Shown here: positions 36,959 to 45,177 of the stretch, in pieces
Layout of the letters: each line of letters begins with the position of its first letter
How positions within the stretch are numbered: the stretch's first letter is position 1
NCBI RefSeq assembly: GCF_030816715.1
Contig: NZ_JAUSYH010000001.1
Coordinates: 8,432,001 to 8,496,000, forward strand
DNA length: 64,000 nucleotides
Origin: Streptomyces achromogenes
GTDB taxonomy: Bacteria > Actinomycetota > Actinomycetes > Streptomycetales > Streptomycetaceae
Reading direction: 5' to 3'
Program-made: the position numbers and the translations under genes
The notes under the pieces: model-generated
Databases searched by the model: none
Told to the model about the DNA's origin: nothing
Seen by the model: only the letters and a program-made list of their open reading frames with translations

Positions 36959-37070
36959 GAGCAACCTCCTCCGCCGGTGCGGGTACCCGGCTTCGCGTCG
37001 TGGATGTCACCGCGGCCGGCGGTGGGGGAGAGGTGACGGGCGGCGGCGGTCCCGGGCGGGTCCCGGCCGG

Positions 37071-39122
37071 TCACTGGGGGCGCGCCATCAGTATCGCGAC
37101 GTCGTCCTGGGCGGGGTGCGGGAGCATCTGCCCGAGGACGTCGTCACAGAGCGCCGGGAGGGGCCGTCCGGGTCGCCGCAGTGCCCGGGCGAGCCGGTCG
37201 AGCCCCTGGTCGAGGTCGCGGTCCCGGGCTTCGATGAGGCCGTCGGTGTACAGGACGAGCAGGCTGCCGGACGGCAGCGGAACCTCTTCGGCCGCGAACT
37301 GCCGCCCGCCGGTTCCCAGCGGGGTGCCGGGCGAGCCGTCGAGGAAGGCGACCGCGCCGTCGCCCGTCACCACGGCCGGCGGGGGGTGACCGGCCCTGGC
37401 GACGAGGCATCCGCCGGCGCCGGGGTCGTGGACGGCGTAGACGCAGGTGGCCATCTGGTCCTCGCCCATGTCGGCCACGACGGCGTCCAGCGAGCGCAGC
37501 ATGCGGGCCGGGTCGACGTCGTGCCGGGCGAGCGTGCGCACCGCAGTGCGGAGCTGGCCCATCACCGCCGCGGCATGGATGCCGTGCCCCATGACGTCCC
37601 CGATGACGAGCCCCGTCCGGCCGTCGGGCAGCGCGATGACGTCGTACCAGTCGCCGCCGACGTCGTGCTCGCTCGCCGGCCGGTACCGGCCCGTGAGCTC
37701 GAGGCCGGGGACGACGGGCAGCGCGCTGTTGGTCAGACTGCGCTGCAGGGTCAGCGCCGCCGCCCGCTGCCGGGTGTACATGAGCGCGTTGTCGATGTTG
37801 AGGGCGGCGCGCGCCGCCAGCTCGTCGACGAGCACGCAGTCCTGGTCGTCGAAGGGTTCACGGCTGCGCAGCCGCGTCACCACGATCGCGCCGAGGACCT
37901 TGTCCCGGGCGACCAGCGGGATCAGCCGCGCGGACCCGAGGCTCATGAGGTAGGCGCGCAGTTCGTCGGCGCGGGGATCGGTGACGAGCGCGGGCACGTC
38001 GGACCGGTAGAGGTTGGTGGGGCGGCCGTCCGCGATGACCCGTTCGTAGAGGGAGCCGGCCGCGATCCGGGAGGTCATGCCCGCACGGAGCTTCGCGGTC
38101 GGGGCGGCGGGATCGGGGAAGAGTGCGGCCATCCGCCGGACCACGCCGCGGGTGACGGCGGTGGACTCGTCGGGCGCCAGGACCTCTTCGAGGAGCTGCA
38201 CGTCGGCGGAGTCGGCGAGCTGGGGCACCAGCATCTGCACGATCTCCTCGGAGGTCTGCCGCAGGTCCAGGGTGGTGCCGATGCGGGTGCCGACCTCCGC
38301 CAGCAGCGCGAAGCGGTGCCGGGCGCGTTCGGCGTCGCGTTCCGCCTGCTGGCTCTCGGTGATGTCGATGAGGGAGGCGATCACGCCCAGGGTCCGGCCG
38401 CCGCCGTCGAGAAGCGGGGCGTAGGAGCACGACCAGGTGCGTTCGCGGTCGGGGTCCGAGGGGGTCCGCCCGGTGCGGCGGACGTCGACGACGGCCGTGC
38501 CCCGCTCCAGGACCTGCCGCATCGTCGCCTCCAGCGCCACGGCGTTGACGCCGGGCACGACCTCGGTCAGCCGCCTGCCGAGGTGCTCGGCGGCGGAGGC
38601 GCCGTTCATCCGGGCGAGGGCGTCGTTGACCCGGAGGAAGCGCAGGTCGACGCCGAGGGTGGCCAGGCCGATGGGCGACTGGCTGAAGAGGCTCTCCAGG
38701 GCCGCGAGGGAGTCGCGCATGCGCAGGACCTGGGAGGTCTCCACGGCGATCAGCAGAGCTCCGGCCCGGCCCCGCGCATCGGCGGCCGGGACGATCCACA
38801 TCTCCATGGTGACCTGGTGGCCGTCGCGGTGGCGCACCGACAGCGTGCCGACCACGGTCTCCCCGCCCTGGACGCGGTGGGTGAGGTGGTCGGCCAGCTC
38901 CCGGTTGCCCTCGGGCACCAGAAGGGCCGACGCGGGCCGGTCGAGGACGTCCTGCGGCCGGTAACCGAGGAGATCCTGGGCGGCCAGCGACCACTCCACG
39001 ACGCGGCCGTCCGCGTCCTCCCGCCACAGCGCGATCGGAAGCAGCTCCCGCAGTACGCCCGCGTACCCGACAGCTCCCCGAGGCTGCTCGGGCGCCGCGC
39101 CCGCCCGGTGAGGGGCTTCCAC
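37071..39122 (-). CDS. PAS-PAS-GAF-PP2C serine phosphatase
   Basis: A 683-residue sensor phosphatase. Two PAS domains (about 20-135 and 140-265; LPIALWREDADGRVVEWS, SPIGLATLGVDLRFLRVNDA), a GAF domain (about 275-440; LLAEVGTRIGTTLDLRQT, LGAIVVTRLRSREPFDDQD) and a C-terminal SpoIIE/PP2C phosphatase (about 460-680) with YRPASEHDVGGDWYDVIALP, VIGDVMGHG and LLVLYTDGLIEARD. Metal ligands appear intact. GTG 39122 is preferred because GGAGGT lies close upstream; the frame is open to 39164. Likely target is a STAS-type anti-sigma antagonist elsewhere. TATGAT (plus 39147-39152, minus strand) is a promoter -10 candidate. Confidence 0.92.
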   Translation of the reverse strand: MEAPHRAGAAPEQPRGAVGYAGVLRELLPIALWREDADGRVVEWSLAAQDLLGYRPQDVLDRPASALLVPEGNRELADHLTHRVQGGETVVGTLSVRHRDGHQVTMEMWIVPAADARGRAGALLIAVETSQVLRMRDSLAALESLFSQSPIGLATLGVDLRFLRVNDALARMNGASAAEHLGRRLTEVVPGVNAVALEATMRQVLERGTAVVDVRRTGRTPSDPDRERTWSCSYAPLLDGGGRTLGVIASLIDITESQQAERDAERARHRFALLAEVGTRIGTTLDLRQTSEEIVQMLVPQLADSADVQLLEEVLAPDESTAVTRGVVRRMAALFPDPAAPTAKLRAGMTSRIAAGSLYERVIADGRPTNLYRSDVPALVTDPRADELRAYLMSLGSARLIPLVARDKVLGAIVVTRLRSREPFDDQDCVLVDELAARAALNIDNALMYTRQRAAALTLQRSLTNSALPVVPGLELTGRYRPASEHDVGGDWYDVIALPDGRTGLVIGDVMGHGIHAAAVMGQLRTAVRTLARHDVDPARMLRSLDAVVADMGEDQMATCVYAVHDPGAGGCLVARAGHPPPAVVTGDGAVAFLDGSPGTPLGTGGRQFAAEEVPLPSGSLLVLYTDGLIEARDRDLDQGLDRLARALRRPGRPLPALCDDVLGQMLPHPAQDDVAILMARPQ

Positions 39123-39269
39123 CGCGGTACCTCCCCATCGGCATGGATCATATGAAAACACCATATCCGGAACATTCGGGGAAGAGTGGTGCCCGTGTTG
39201 CTTCGCGTGGGCCGCCGCGGAGATCGATGTGCGTGGCGTGCGCGTTCACGCGGGCGGCGACACCCGATA

Positions 39270-39284
39270 TCGTCAAAGTGACGA
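39270..39284. promoter_or_regulatory. Possible operator: TCGTCA-AAG-TGACGA
   Basis: A perfect inverted repeat with 6-base arms and 3-base centre, 46 bases before the hypothetical gene at 39330. Its regulator is unknown. Isolated short repeats can arise by chance. Confidence 0.25.
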
Positions 39285-39329
39285 CATTGGGCGGGGTCGC
39301 CGTCCCCGCCACCCTCCGGGAGGACCGCC

Positions 39330-40082
39330 ATGCCCGCCGCACTCCGCCTTCCCGCCCGGTCCGGGGCCGGCGCCGTCCCCGGCGCCGGCGTCACGACGGT
39401 CCGTCTGCTCCCGCAGGACCCCGAGTGGCTGTGGGACTTCTTCATGACGCACGACCTGCTGCTCGCGCCCCTCCACGCGGCCTGGGCGGCCCGCAGGCAC
39501 GGCGTGGGCGAGGACATCGCGCCCGCCCGGCCGCCCGGGCTGGAGAACCTGACCGGGCTCGACGCCCCGGCCGCTCTCGATGCCTGGGCCCGCGTCCACC
39601 ACGCCCTCCCGCCGGCCCTGCGCTGCCGCGCGCTCCTGCACGACGAACGGGCGGTGCCCACCCGCCGCGGCCCACTGCGCGCCCCCGACGGCAGACCGCT
39701 GATCCCACTGCACGCCGTCACCGTCGCCGAGGACGATCCGCGCGCCCTCGGACGCGTACGACGCGCCGTACGCGCCGGGGCCAGGGCGATGCCCTCGCTC
39801 GTGGTGACGAGGCGTCCCGACGGATCGGCCGACGTCCACGGGGTCGCCTCGCCGGGCGACTACCGGGGCACGGTGGAGCGGACCGTCGCGGTCCTGTCCC
39901 TCGCTGCCGACGACGACACCGACGTGCTCACCGAAGCCCTCGCGCAGGCGACGACGACTTCCCGCACCGACCTGTCCGAGGTGCAGTACGCGGCCTACCG
40001 TCGCTTCGCCGACCGGCTCGCCGCGGCGGCCATGACCGGCCGGTCCGGCGGCGACCGGGCGCTGTTCAGAAGCCGGTACTGA
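39330..40082 (+). CDS. Hypothetical protein
   Basis: A 250-residue soluble protein with the start MPAALRLPARSGAGAVPGAG, then TTVRLLPQDPEWLWDFFMTHD and WAAWAARRHGVGED-like helical stretches. The mid section has DRRPLIPLHAVTVAEDDPR-type strands and the C-terminus is helical (EVQYAAYRRFADRLAAAAM). GGGAGGA precedes the ATG. I do not recognise a family. It is divergent from the phosphatase gene and followed after 79 bases by another hypothetical gene on the same strand. Confidence 0.7.
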   Translation: MPAALRLPARSGAGAVPGAGVTTVRLLPQDPEWLWDFFMTHDLLLAPLHAAWAARRHGVGEDIAPARPPGLENLTGLDAPAALDAWARVHHALPPALRCRALLHDERAVPTRRGPLRAPDGRPLIPLHAVTVAEDDPRALGRVRRAVRAGARAMPSLVVTRRPDGSADVHGVASPGDYRGTVERTVAVLSLAADDDTDVLTEALAQATTTSRTDLSEVQYAAYRRFADRLAAAAMTGRSGGDRALFRSRY

Positions 40083-40161
40083 CCGGCGCCCGACGGCGTG
40101 CCCGCTCTTCGGGGGGTGGCCCGTGCCCCGCGCGGCGCGGCTCTCTGACAGGCTCGGGGCC

Positions 40162-41274
40162 GTGACGTACGTAGTGACCGTGGACACCTGCATCCCGGAG
40201 GGCACTCCGGAGATGGACCCGCTGCAACGCGCCGGCGCCGTGGCGCTCATCGAGGACGGATTCGCCGCAGTGAGGTCCGTCAAGGGACCGGAGGGGGTGG
40301 AAGTCGTCCTGCTCGACACCATCGTGGCCGTCCACCCGGGCGGCGCCCTGCTGAAAGTGATCGTGGACGCTCCGGCCCTGGAGTTCGCCGAGGACACCGT
40401 GCAGGCGCTCGTGGACGAACTGCTGGAGCGCTCCGCGCTGCTGGCCGACTGGACGATCGAGCGGTGCGAGGTCGAACTCCACCAGGATCTCGCCAAGGAG
40501 AGCCTCGAGGCGGCCGAGGGCCCCGATGCCCCGCCCGACGACCCGGCCGCCCGGAAGGCCCGGCACACCGCCGGCCCGTCGGGCGAAGGCCCGGCGAAGG
40601 GCGACGACGCGAAGACGGAGGCCGCGGCCGTCCGAACGCAGATGCTCCGGCTGGCCGAAGCGCTGCGGTCGTTCCCTCCTGCGACGTTCGGCGCGACCGG
40701 CGCGGACGAGGCGGACGAGGGGGGAGTTGCCGCACTCGCCGCCGGAGCCCTTCTCTACGCGACCGACATCCTGGTGGACGAACTGTTCGAAGACCTCCAG
40801 GTCCTCACCCAGGAGGATGTGGCCGTCGCCGAGTGCGAAGGTCCGTTGTGGCACCTCGAGCACCTTCCCGACCGCTACGCCCTCCAGTACGACGCCCGCT
40901 TCGCGCGCCGCTTCCTGGTGACCGTGATCGCCCTGACCACCCGCTTCACCGACGGCTCCTTCCAGCGGCTCAGCTGCGTGGCCGAGGGGCTCGCCCTGCG
41001 GTTGCTCCTGAACGAGACGGCCTCGACGCTGGAGCTGTACGGGCTCCTGGACGCCGACGTGTCGGCCGCTCTCGACGCGTTCGCCGACCGGGTGTACGAG
41101 GGCATGGACCACCAGTGGCTCTACGACGACGCCCTGGGCGTCGACGAGGGGGCCGCCGCCGGCGCCGGCCCGAGGGCCGCGCCGCTGGCGTTCAGGTCGT
41201 GGTTCACCCCCTTCGACGAGAGCCCTGCCGAGAGCGGCTACGTGCACCCGTCCGCGGCGGACGACGTCGTCTGA
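40162..41274 (+). CDS. Hypothetical protein
   Basis: A 370-residue acidic, soluble protein. It begins VTYVVTVDTCIPEGTPEMDP; a first alpha-beta part (to about 130) has LLDTIVAVHPGGALLKVIVD, then a charged linker (about 130-165, EGPDAPPDDPAARKARHTAG) and an all-helical second part with TDILVDELFEDLQVLTQED and RFLVTVIALTTRFTDGSFQR. No motif known to me. The GTG at 40162 is chosen because the upstream extension is poor coding sequence and CAGGCT lies 9 bases before it, suggesting a leaderless start. Confidence 0.7.
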   Translation: MTYVVTVDTCIPEGTPEMDPLQRAGAVALIEDGFAAVRSVKGPEGVEVVLLDTIVAVHPGGALLKVIVDAPALEFAEDTVQALVDELLERSALLADWTIERCEVELHQDLAKESLEAAEGPDAPPDDPAARKARHTAGPSGEGPAKGDDAKTEAAAVRTQMLRLAEALRSFPPATFGATGADEADEGGVAALAAGALLYATDILVDELFEDLQVLTQEDVAVAECEGPLWHLEHLPDRYALQYDARFARRFLVTVIALTTRFTDGSFQRLSCVAEGLALRLLLNETASTLELYGLLDADVSAALDAFADRVYEGMDHQWLYDDALGVDEGAAAGAGPRAAPLAFRSWFTPFDESPAESGYVHPSAADDVV

Positions 41275-41410
41275 GCGGCCCTGCGGCGAACGGGCCAGGG
41301 AGGGGCGGGCCGGGAAGGGCGGGCCCGCGAGGGCCGGGGAAGGGCGGGCCCCATATCGGACCGTGGGGGGTCAGGAGTGAGTCCGGCCGCCGTCGTGTGA
41401 TGCTGGCGCC
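41275..41410. other. G-rich gap with repeated GGGAAGGGCGGGCC
   Basis: GGGAAGGGCGGGCC occurs at about 41310 and again at about 41339, after a similar GGGAGGGGCGGGCC at about 41297. The runs of three or more Gs could form quadruplex structures. The sequence may act as terminator for the preceding gene; no hairpin of quality is seen. CATATCGGAC and TGATGCT near the end may belong to the promoter of the next gene. Confidence 0.35.
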
Positions 41411-41911
41411 ATGACTGATCGAGGCGAGGTTTCCGTTGTCCGCTGGCCCGGCCCGACGCTTTCCGCGGACGACGGGCCGGCCGCGCTGCTCGCCGCCTAC
41501 CACCTGCGGACGGAGGCGGAGAAGGGTGCGGCCGTCGCCGACGTGGACGCGTTGCCGGAGCGCTACCGAAGGGAGATAGCGGACCCGCGGACGGTGTTCG
41601 CCGCCGACGTCGTGCTCGTGGCGGTGATCGGGGACGCCGCGGTGGGCTGCCTGGTGGTGACGGCTCCCGTCGACGGGGGGTCCGAGATCAAGAGACTCTG
41701 GACGGACCCGGCGGTCCGCGGCCGGGGCGTCGCGTCCGGCCTGCTCCGCGCGGCGCTCGCGCATGCCGCGGAGAACGGCGTGGGCGTCCTGCGGCTGTCG
41801 GTGTGGGCCTGGCGGACCGGGGCCGTCGCCCTGTACGAACGGTTCGGCTTCGCCGTCACCGAGTCCTGGGACGAGCGGGACCGGCTGGTGTGCATGGAGC
41901 GCGCCGTGTGA
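41411..41911 (+). CDS. GNAT-family N-acetyltransferase
   Basis: A 166-residue acetyltransferase. The acetyl-CoA motif is KRLWTDPAVRGRGVASGLLRAA at about 96-117 (pattern RxxGxG), followed by AENGVGVLRLSVWAWRTGAVALYERFGF, the usual end of a GNAT domain. The first 50 residues hold AAYHLRTEAEKGAAVADVDALP. The substrate is unknown. The start has no ribosome binding site; GATGCT 6-7 bases upstream may be the -10 of a leaderless message. Confidence 0.87.
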   Translation: MTDRGEVSVVRWPGPTLSADDGPAALLAAYHLRTEAEKGAAVADVDALPERYRREIADPRTVFAADVVLVAVIGDAAVGCLVVTAPVDGGSEIKRLWTDPAVRGRGVASGLLRAALAHAAENGVGVLRLSVWAWRTGAVALYERFGFAVTESWDERDRLVCMERAV

Positions 41912-42032
41912 ATGGCCACCGCCTTGGATGTGCGGCAGGTGGCGGATGCCTCACGGGCCGTCGGCGCGAAGGAGTGGACCGGTCGCCTCACCGGGGTCGA
42001 TCGTGGGCGACATGAACGATCATCGAGGTGCC

Positions 42033-42926
42033 ATGAGTGACGTGCCGCCGCACGGCGAGGCCGACGAGATCCGTCGCTTCTGGGGGCGGCTCGGCCTTCC
42101 CGGGCTGGTCGACGTGCACACGCACTTCATGCCCGAGCGCGTCCTGCGCAAGGTGTGGGACTACTTCGACGGGGTCGGGCCCCTGACGGGCGGGCTGGAG
42201 TGGCCCATCACCTACCGGCGGGACGAGGCGGAACGGATGGCCCTGCTCCGGCAGTTCGGCGTGCGGGCCTTCACCGCGATGCTCTACCCGCACAAGCCCG
42301 GCATGGCCCCGTGGCTCAACGGCTGGGCGGCAGACTTCGCCCGCCGCACCCCCGACTGCCTGCACACGTCCACGCTCTATCCGGAGCCGGGCGTCGAGGC
42401 GTACGTCCGGGAGGCCGTCGAGGCGGGGGCACGCGTCTTCAAGGCGCACGTGCAGGTCGGAGCGTACGACCCGACGGACGAACTCCTGCGGCCGGCCTGG
42501 GCGTTGCTGGCCGAGGCCGGGGTCCCCGTGGTGATCCACTGCGGCTCCGGACCGGCGCGCGGCAAGCACACCGGGCCCGAGCCGATCGCGCGGGTGTTGT
42601 CGGCACACCCCCGACTGCGGCTGATCGTCGCCCACATGGGAATGCCCGAGTACGAGGACTTCCTCGACCTCGCGGAGCGGTACGAGGAGGTGCGGCTCGA
42701 CACGACGATGGCGTTCACCGACTTCGCCGAGGAGCTCAGCCCGTTTCCCCGCCGGGCCCTGCCCCGCCTGGCCGCACTCGGCGACCGGATCCTGCTCGGC
42801 ACCGACTTCCCCAGCATCCCCTACCGGTACCTCCACCAGTTGCACGCACTGGAACGCCTGGGCCTCGGCGACGAGTGGCTGCGGGCGGTGTGCCACGACA
42901 ACGCGGCCCGCCTGTTCGCCGTGTGA
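42033..42926 (+). CDS. Amidohydrolase family protein (TIM-barrel metal hydrolase)
   Basis: A 297-residue amidohydrolase-2-type enzyme. The first metal motif is VDVHTHFMPERVL near residue 25, then VFKAHVQVGAYDPTDELL, the histidine strand PVVIHCGSG, LIVAHMGMPEYEDFLDLAERY and the last ligand in DRILLGTDFPSIPYRY, followed by a short helix DNAARLFAV. The length fits the small actinobacterial members. The ATG at 42033 has GAGGTGCC upstream; an in-frame ATG at 42012 is possible. The substrate is unknown; decarboxylation or hydrolysis of an aromatic or lactone compound is typical for the family. Confidence 0.87.
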   Translation: MSDVPPHGEADEIRRFWGRLGLPGLVDVHTHFMPERVLRKVWDYFDGVGPLTGGLEWPITYRRDEAERMALLRQFGVRAFTAMLYPHKPGMAPWLNGWAADFARRTPDCLHTSTLYPEPGVEAYVREAVEAGARVFKAHVQVGAYDPTDELLRPAWALLAEAGVPVVIHCGSGPARGKHTGPEPIARVLSAHPRLRLIVAHMGMPEYEDFLDLAERYEEVRLDTTMAFTDFAEELSPFPRRALPRLAALGDRILLGTDFPSIPYRYLHQLHALERLGLGDEWLRAVCHDNAARLFAV

Positions 42927-42982
42927 GCATCACCGGCGAAGTGTGCGAACCACCGGCGAGGTGCGAGAACCCGTAGGACCTG

Positions 42983-43290
42983 GTGTCGTCGATGGTCGGC
43001 TTGCCGCCCTTCCGCAGGGCCCTGACCGGCGTCAGCCGCGTCGAGATCGCCCAGCACACCGGCCTCACCCCACAGACGGTCTCGGGCATCGTGGTCGACC
43101 TGCTTGGGCAGGCCGCTGGTCGTCAAGAAGCGCCCCACGCATCCCGGCGTCGAGCCCGCCCAGGTCGTCAAGGACTTGGCGGAACTGGTCGCCGACGTGC
43201 CGGCCGGGACGGGCGTCGGCCGCGACAAGGTCCTCGGGCTGGGCCTCGCCACTCCCGGGCCGATCGACCTCGTGTCCGCCCTGCTGGGCA
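42983..43290 (+). pseudogene. Remnant of a ROK-family repressor
   Basis: The N-terminal winged helix is readable: ALTGVSRVEIAQHTGLTPQT then VSGIVVDLL, the pattern of NagC/XylR-type ROK repressors. After about 43106 the sense passes to another frame with VVKDLAELVADVPAGTGV and LGLGLATPGPIDL, matching the start of the ROK kinase-like domain. The expected end of the winged helix is missing between them, and the whole C-terminal two thirds is lost. So this is a truncated, frameshifted gene just upstream of the RNA repair operon. Confidence 0.65.
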
Positions 43291-43403
43291 CGGCGGCGGC
43301 CCCCGGCGCCGTGCGATCGCCGGCAGACCGCTGCCGTTCGCCGGGCCGCCGGGCGGCTCGGGGCGTCCGGCAAATCCGATGGAGCGCGGCGTTTCGGCGC
43401 TCC

Positions 43404-43409
43404 TATAGT
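43404..43409 (+). promoter_or_regulatory. Promoter -10 box of the RNA repair operon
   Basis: TATAGT ends 7 bases before the ATG at 43417, the spacing of a leaderless transcript starting at the initiation codon. No Shine-Dalgarno sequence precedes the gene. No clear -35 is visible. Confidence 0.5.
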
Positions 43410-43416
43410 GGCCCGC

Positions 43417-45177
43417 ATGCGCGCCTCCTACCCCCGAACCCCTCATTTGCCCTGGTCACCGGGCACGTCCGCAGACGATGTGCGGGCCGTCGGGCTGAGC
43501 GGGCTCGCCGGGCGGGAAGTCGTCGTCACCGAGAAGCTCGACGGGGAGAACACGACGCTGTACACGGACGGGCTGCACGCGCGGTCCGTGGACTCGGCGC
43601 ACCATCCGTCGCGAACGTGGGTCAAGGCGCTCCAGGGGCGGGTGGGGGCGCGGATTCCGGCGGGGTGGCGGGTGTGCGGGGAGAACATGTACGCGCGGCA
43701 CTCCATCCCGTACGACGAACTGGACGGCTACTTCTACGGGTTCTCCGTGTGGGACGAGCACGACCGGTGTCTGGGCTGGGACGAGACCGTGCGGTTCCTG
43801 CGGGCGCTCGGCGTGCCGACGCCGCCCGTGCTGTGGCGGGGTGTGTTCGACGAGCGCGCGCTGCGCCGACTGCGGGTGGAGACCGGCCGTCAGGAGGGGT
43901 ACGTCGTACGGACCGTCGAGGGTTTCGCACGCGACGACTTCGCCGGACGGATCGCCAAGTGGGTACGGCCGGGACACGTCACCACGGACACCCACTGGAT
44001 GCACGCGGCCGTCGTGGAGAACGGGCTCGGTCCACGGGCCGCGCTGTGGGCCGTACGATCCGGGGCGGACCCGGACGCGAGGGCACTGGCGGGGTACGTG
44101 GGAGTGGGCACGGCCCACGGCGAGGGGGGCGACGACGCGGACGCCCACACGGACGCGGACGCGGCCGCTGAGACGGGCGCGCGGCTGGCCGCGCTGGGAC
44201 GCGGCGGGGAGGCACGTCTCGCGGGGGTGCTGGCCGCGCTGCTGCACCGCACACCGCGGGCGTCGCTGATGCGCCGGGCAGCCGGCCCCCTGGGGTTGCC
44301 GCCGGCGAGACGCGTCGCCGACCTGGTGGGCCTGCACACCGCGCTGCACCGGCCCTACCCCGACGCGGAGCGGCGGGCCGGGCTCGTACGGATGTCCTTC
44401 GCGGCCGACCTGGGGGTGCTGCACACCGTCGCGGCGGCGGTCGCGGGGGAGGATCGGGCGGCGCGCGAGCAGGTGGAGTGGTCCGCGCTGCACGCGGAGG
44501 AGGCGGGACTGCTCGCCGAGGCCCCGCTCGCGCCCCTGAGGTCCGGGCTGCGGGCCGCGCTGGCGCGGGACGGGATCGGCGGCGAGGCCGCGGACCGCTG
44601 CTGGGCGGAGGCACGGGAGGCATACGGGCGGGGGCGGATCCGCACGGTCGAGGAGGCCACCGCGGCGACCTGGCGGTGGCGCGCCGGGGACTTCCCCCGG
44701 CTGGTGCACCTCATGGGCCCCTCCGGCAGCGGCAAGAGCGCCTTCGCGGCGGGCCTCGACGGCGTCTCGGCGCGGGTCGAGCTGGACGCGCTGCGTGCGG
44801 CGCGCGGCTCGCGGGCCGATCAGAAAGCCAACGGGGCAGTACTGCGGGACGGCCTGGACCGGCTGGACGCAGCGCTCGCGGCCGGCGGCACGGTGGTGTG
44901 GGACGCGACGTCCCTCAACCCGCGGCAGCGTTCCCTGGTCCATGCCGTGGCGCGCCGGCGCGACGCACTGGTCACCCATGTCGTCGTCCTCGCCGACGAG
45001 GACGAGCTGGGACGGCGCAACGCCACCCGCGCGCATCCGGTCCCGTCGGACGTGCTGGCGGGGCAACTGCGCCGTTTCGTGCCGCCCTACCCCGGCGAGG
45101 CGCACCGCACCTGGTACGTGGGCGCGGACGGGACCGTGCAGGACCGCGACGGCACACTGGAGGGGGAGGACGCCTGA
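43417..45177 (+). CDS. RNA ligase fused to polynucleotide-kinase-like P-loop domain
   Basis: A 586-residue two-enzyme protein. The N-terminal part (about 1-215) is an ATP-dependent RNA ligase of the Rnl2-like nucleotidyltransferase fold: VVVTEKLDGENTTLY with the adenylated lysine at residue 40, then RVCGENMYARHSIPYDEL, FYGFSVWDE, EGYVVRTVEGF and IAKWVRPGHV, which map onto ligase motifs I, III, IIIa, IV and V. A helical region (about 220-425) contains an Asp/Ala-rich stretch. The C-terminal kinase (about 430-586) has MGPSGSGKSAF with Lys440, WDATSLNPRQR and a lid region. It should phosphorylate 5' ends and seal RNA. Its stop overlaps the next gene (TGATG). Confidence 0.87.
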   Translation: MRASYPRTPHLPWSPGTSADDVRAVGLSGLAGREVVVTEKLDGENTTLYTDGLHARSVDSAHHPSRTWVKALQGRVGARIPAGWRVCGENMYARHSIPYDELDGYFYGFSVWDEHDRCLGWDETVRFLRALGVPTPPVLWRGVFDERALRRLRVETGRQEGYVVRTVEGFARDDFAGRIAKWVRPGHVTTDTHWMHAAVVENGLGPRAALWAVRSGADPDARALAGYVGVGTAHGEGGDDADAHTDADAAAETGARLAALGRGGEARLAGVLAALLHRTPRASLMRRAAGPLGLPPARRVADLVGLHTALHRPYPDAERRAGLVRMSFAADLGVLHTVAAAVAGEDRAAREQVEWSALHAEEAGLLAEAPLAPLRSGLRAALARDGIGGEAADRCWAEAREAYGRGRIRTVEEATAATWRWRAGDFPRLVHLMGPSGSGKSAFAAGLDGVSARVELDALRAARGSRADQKANGAVLRDGLDRLDAALAAGGTVVWDATSLNPRQRSLVHAVARRRDALVTHVVVLADEDELGRRNATRAHPVPSDVLAGQLRRFVPPYPGEAHRTWYVGADGTVQDRDGTLEGEDA

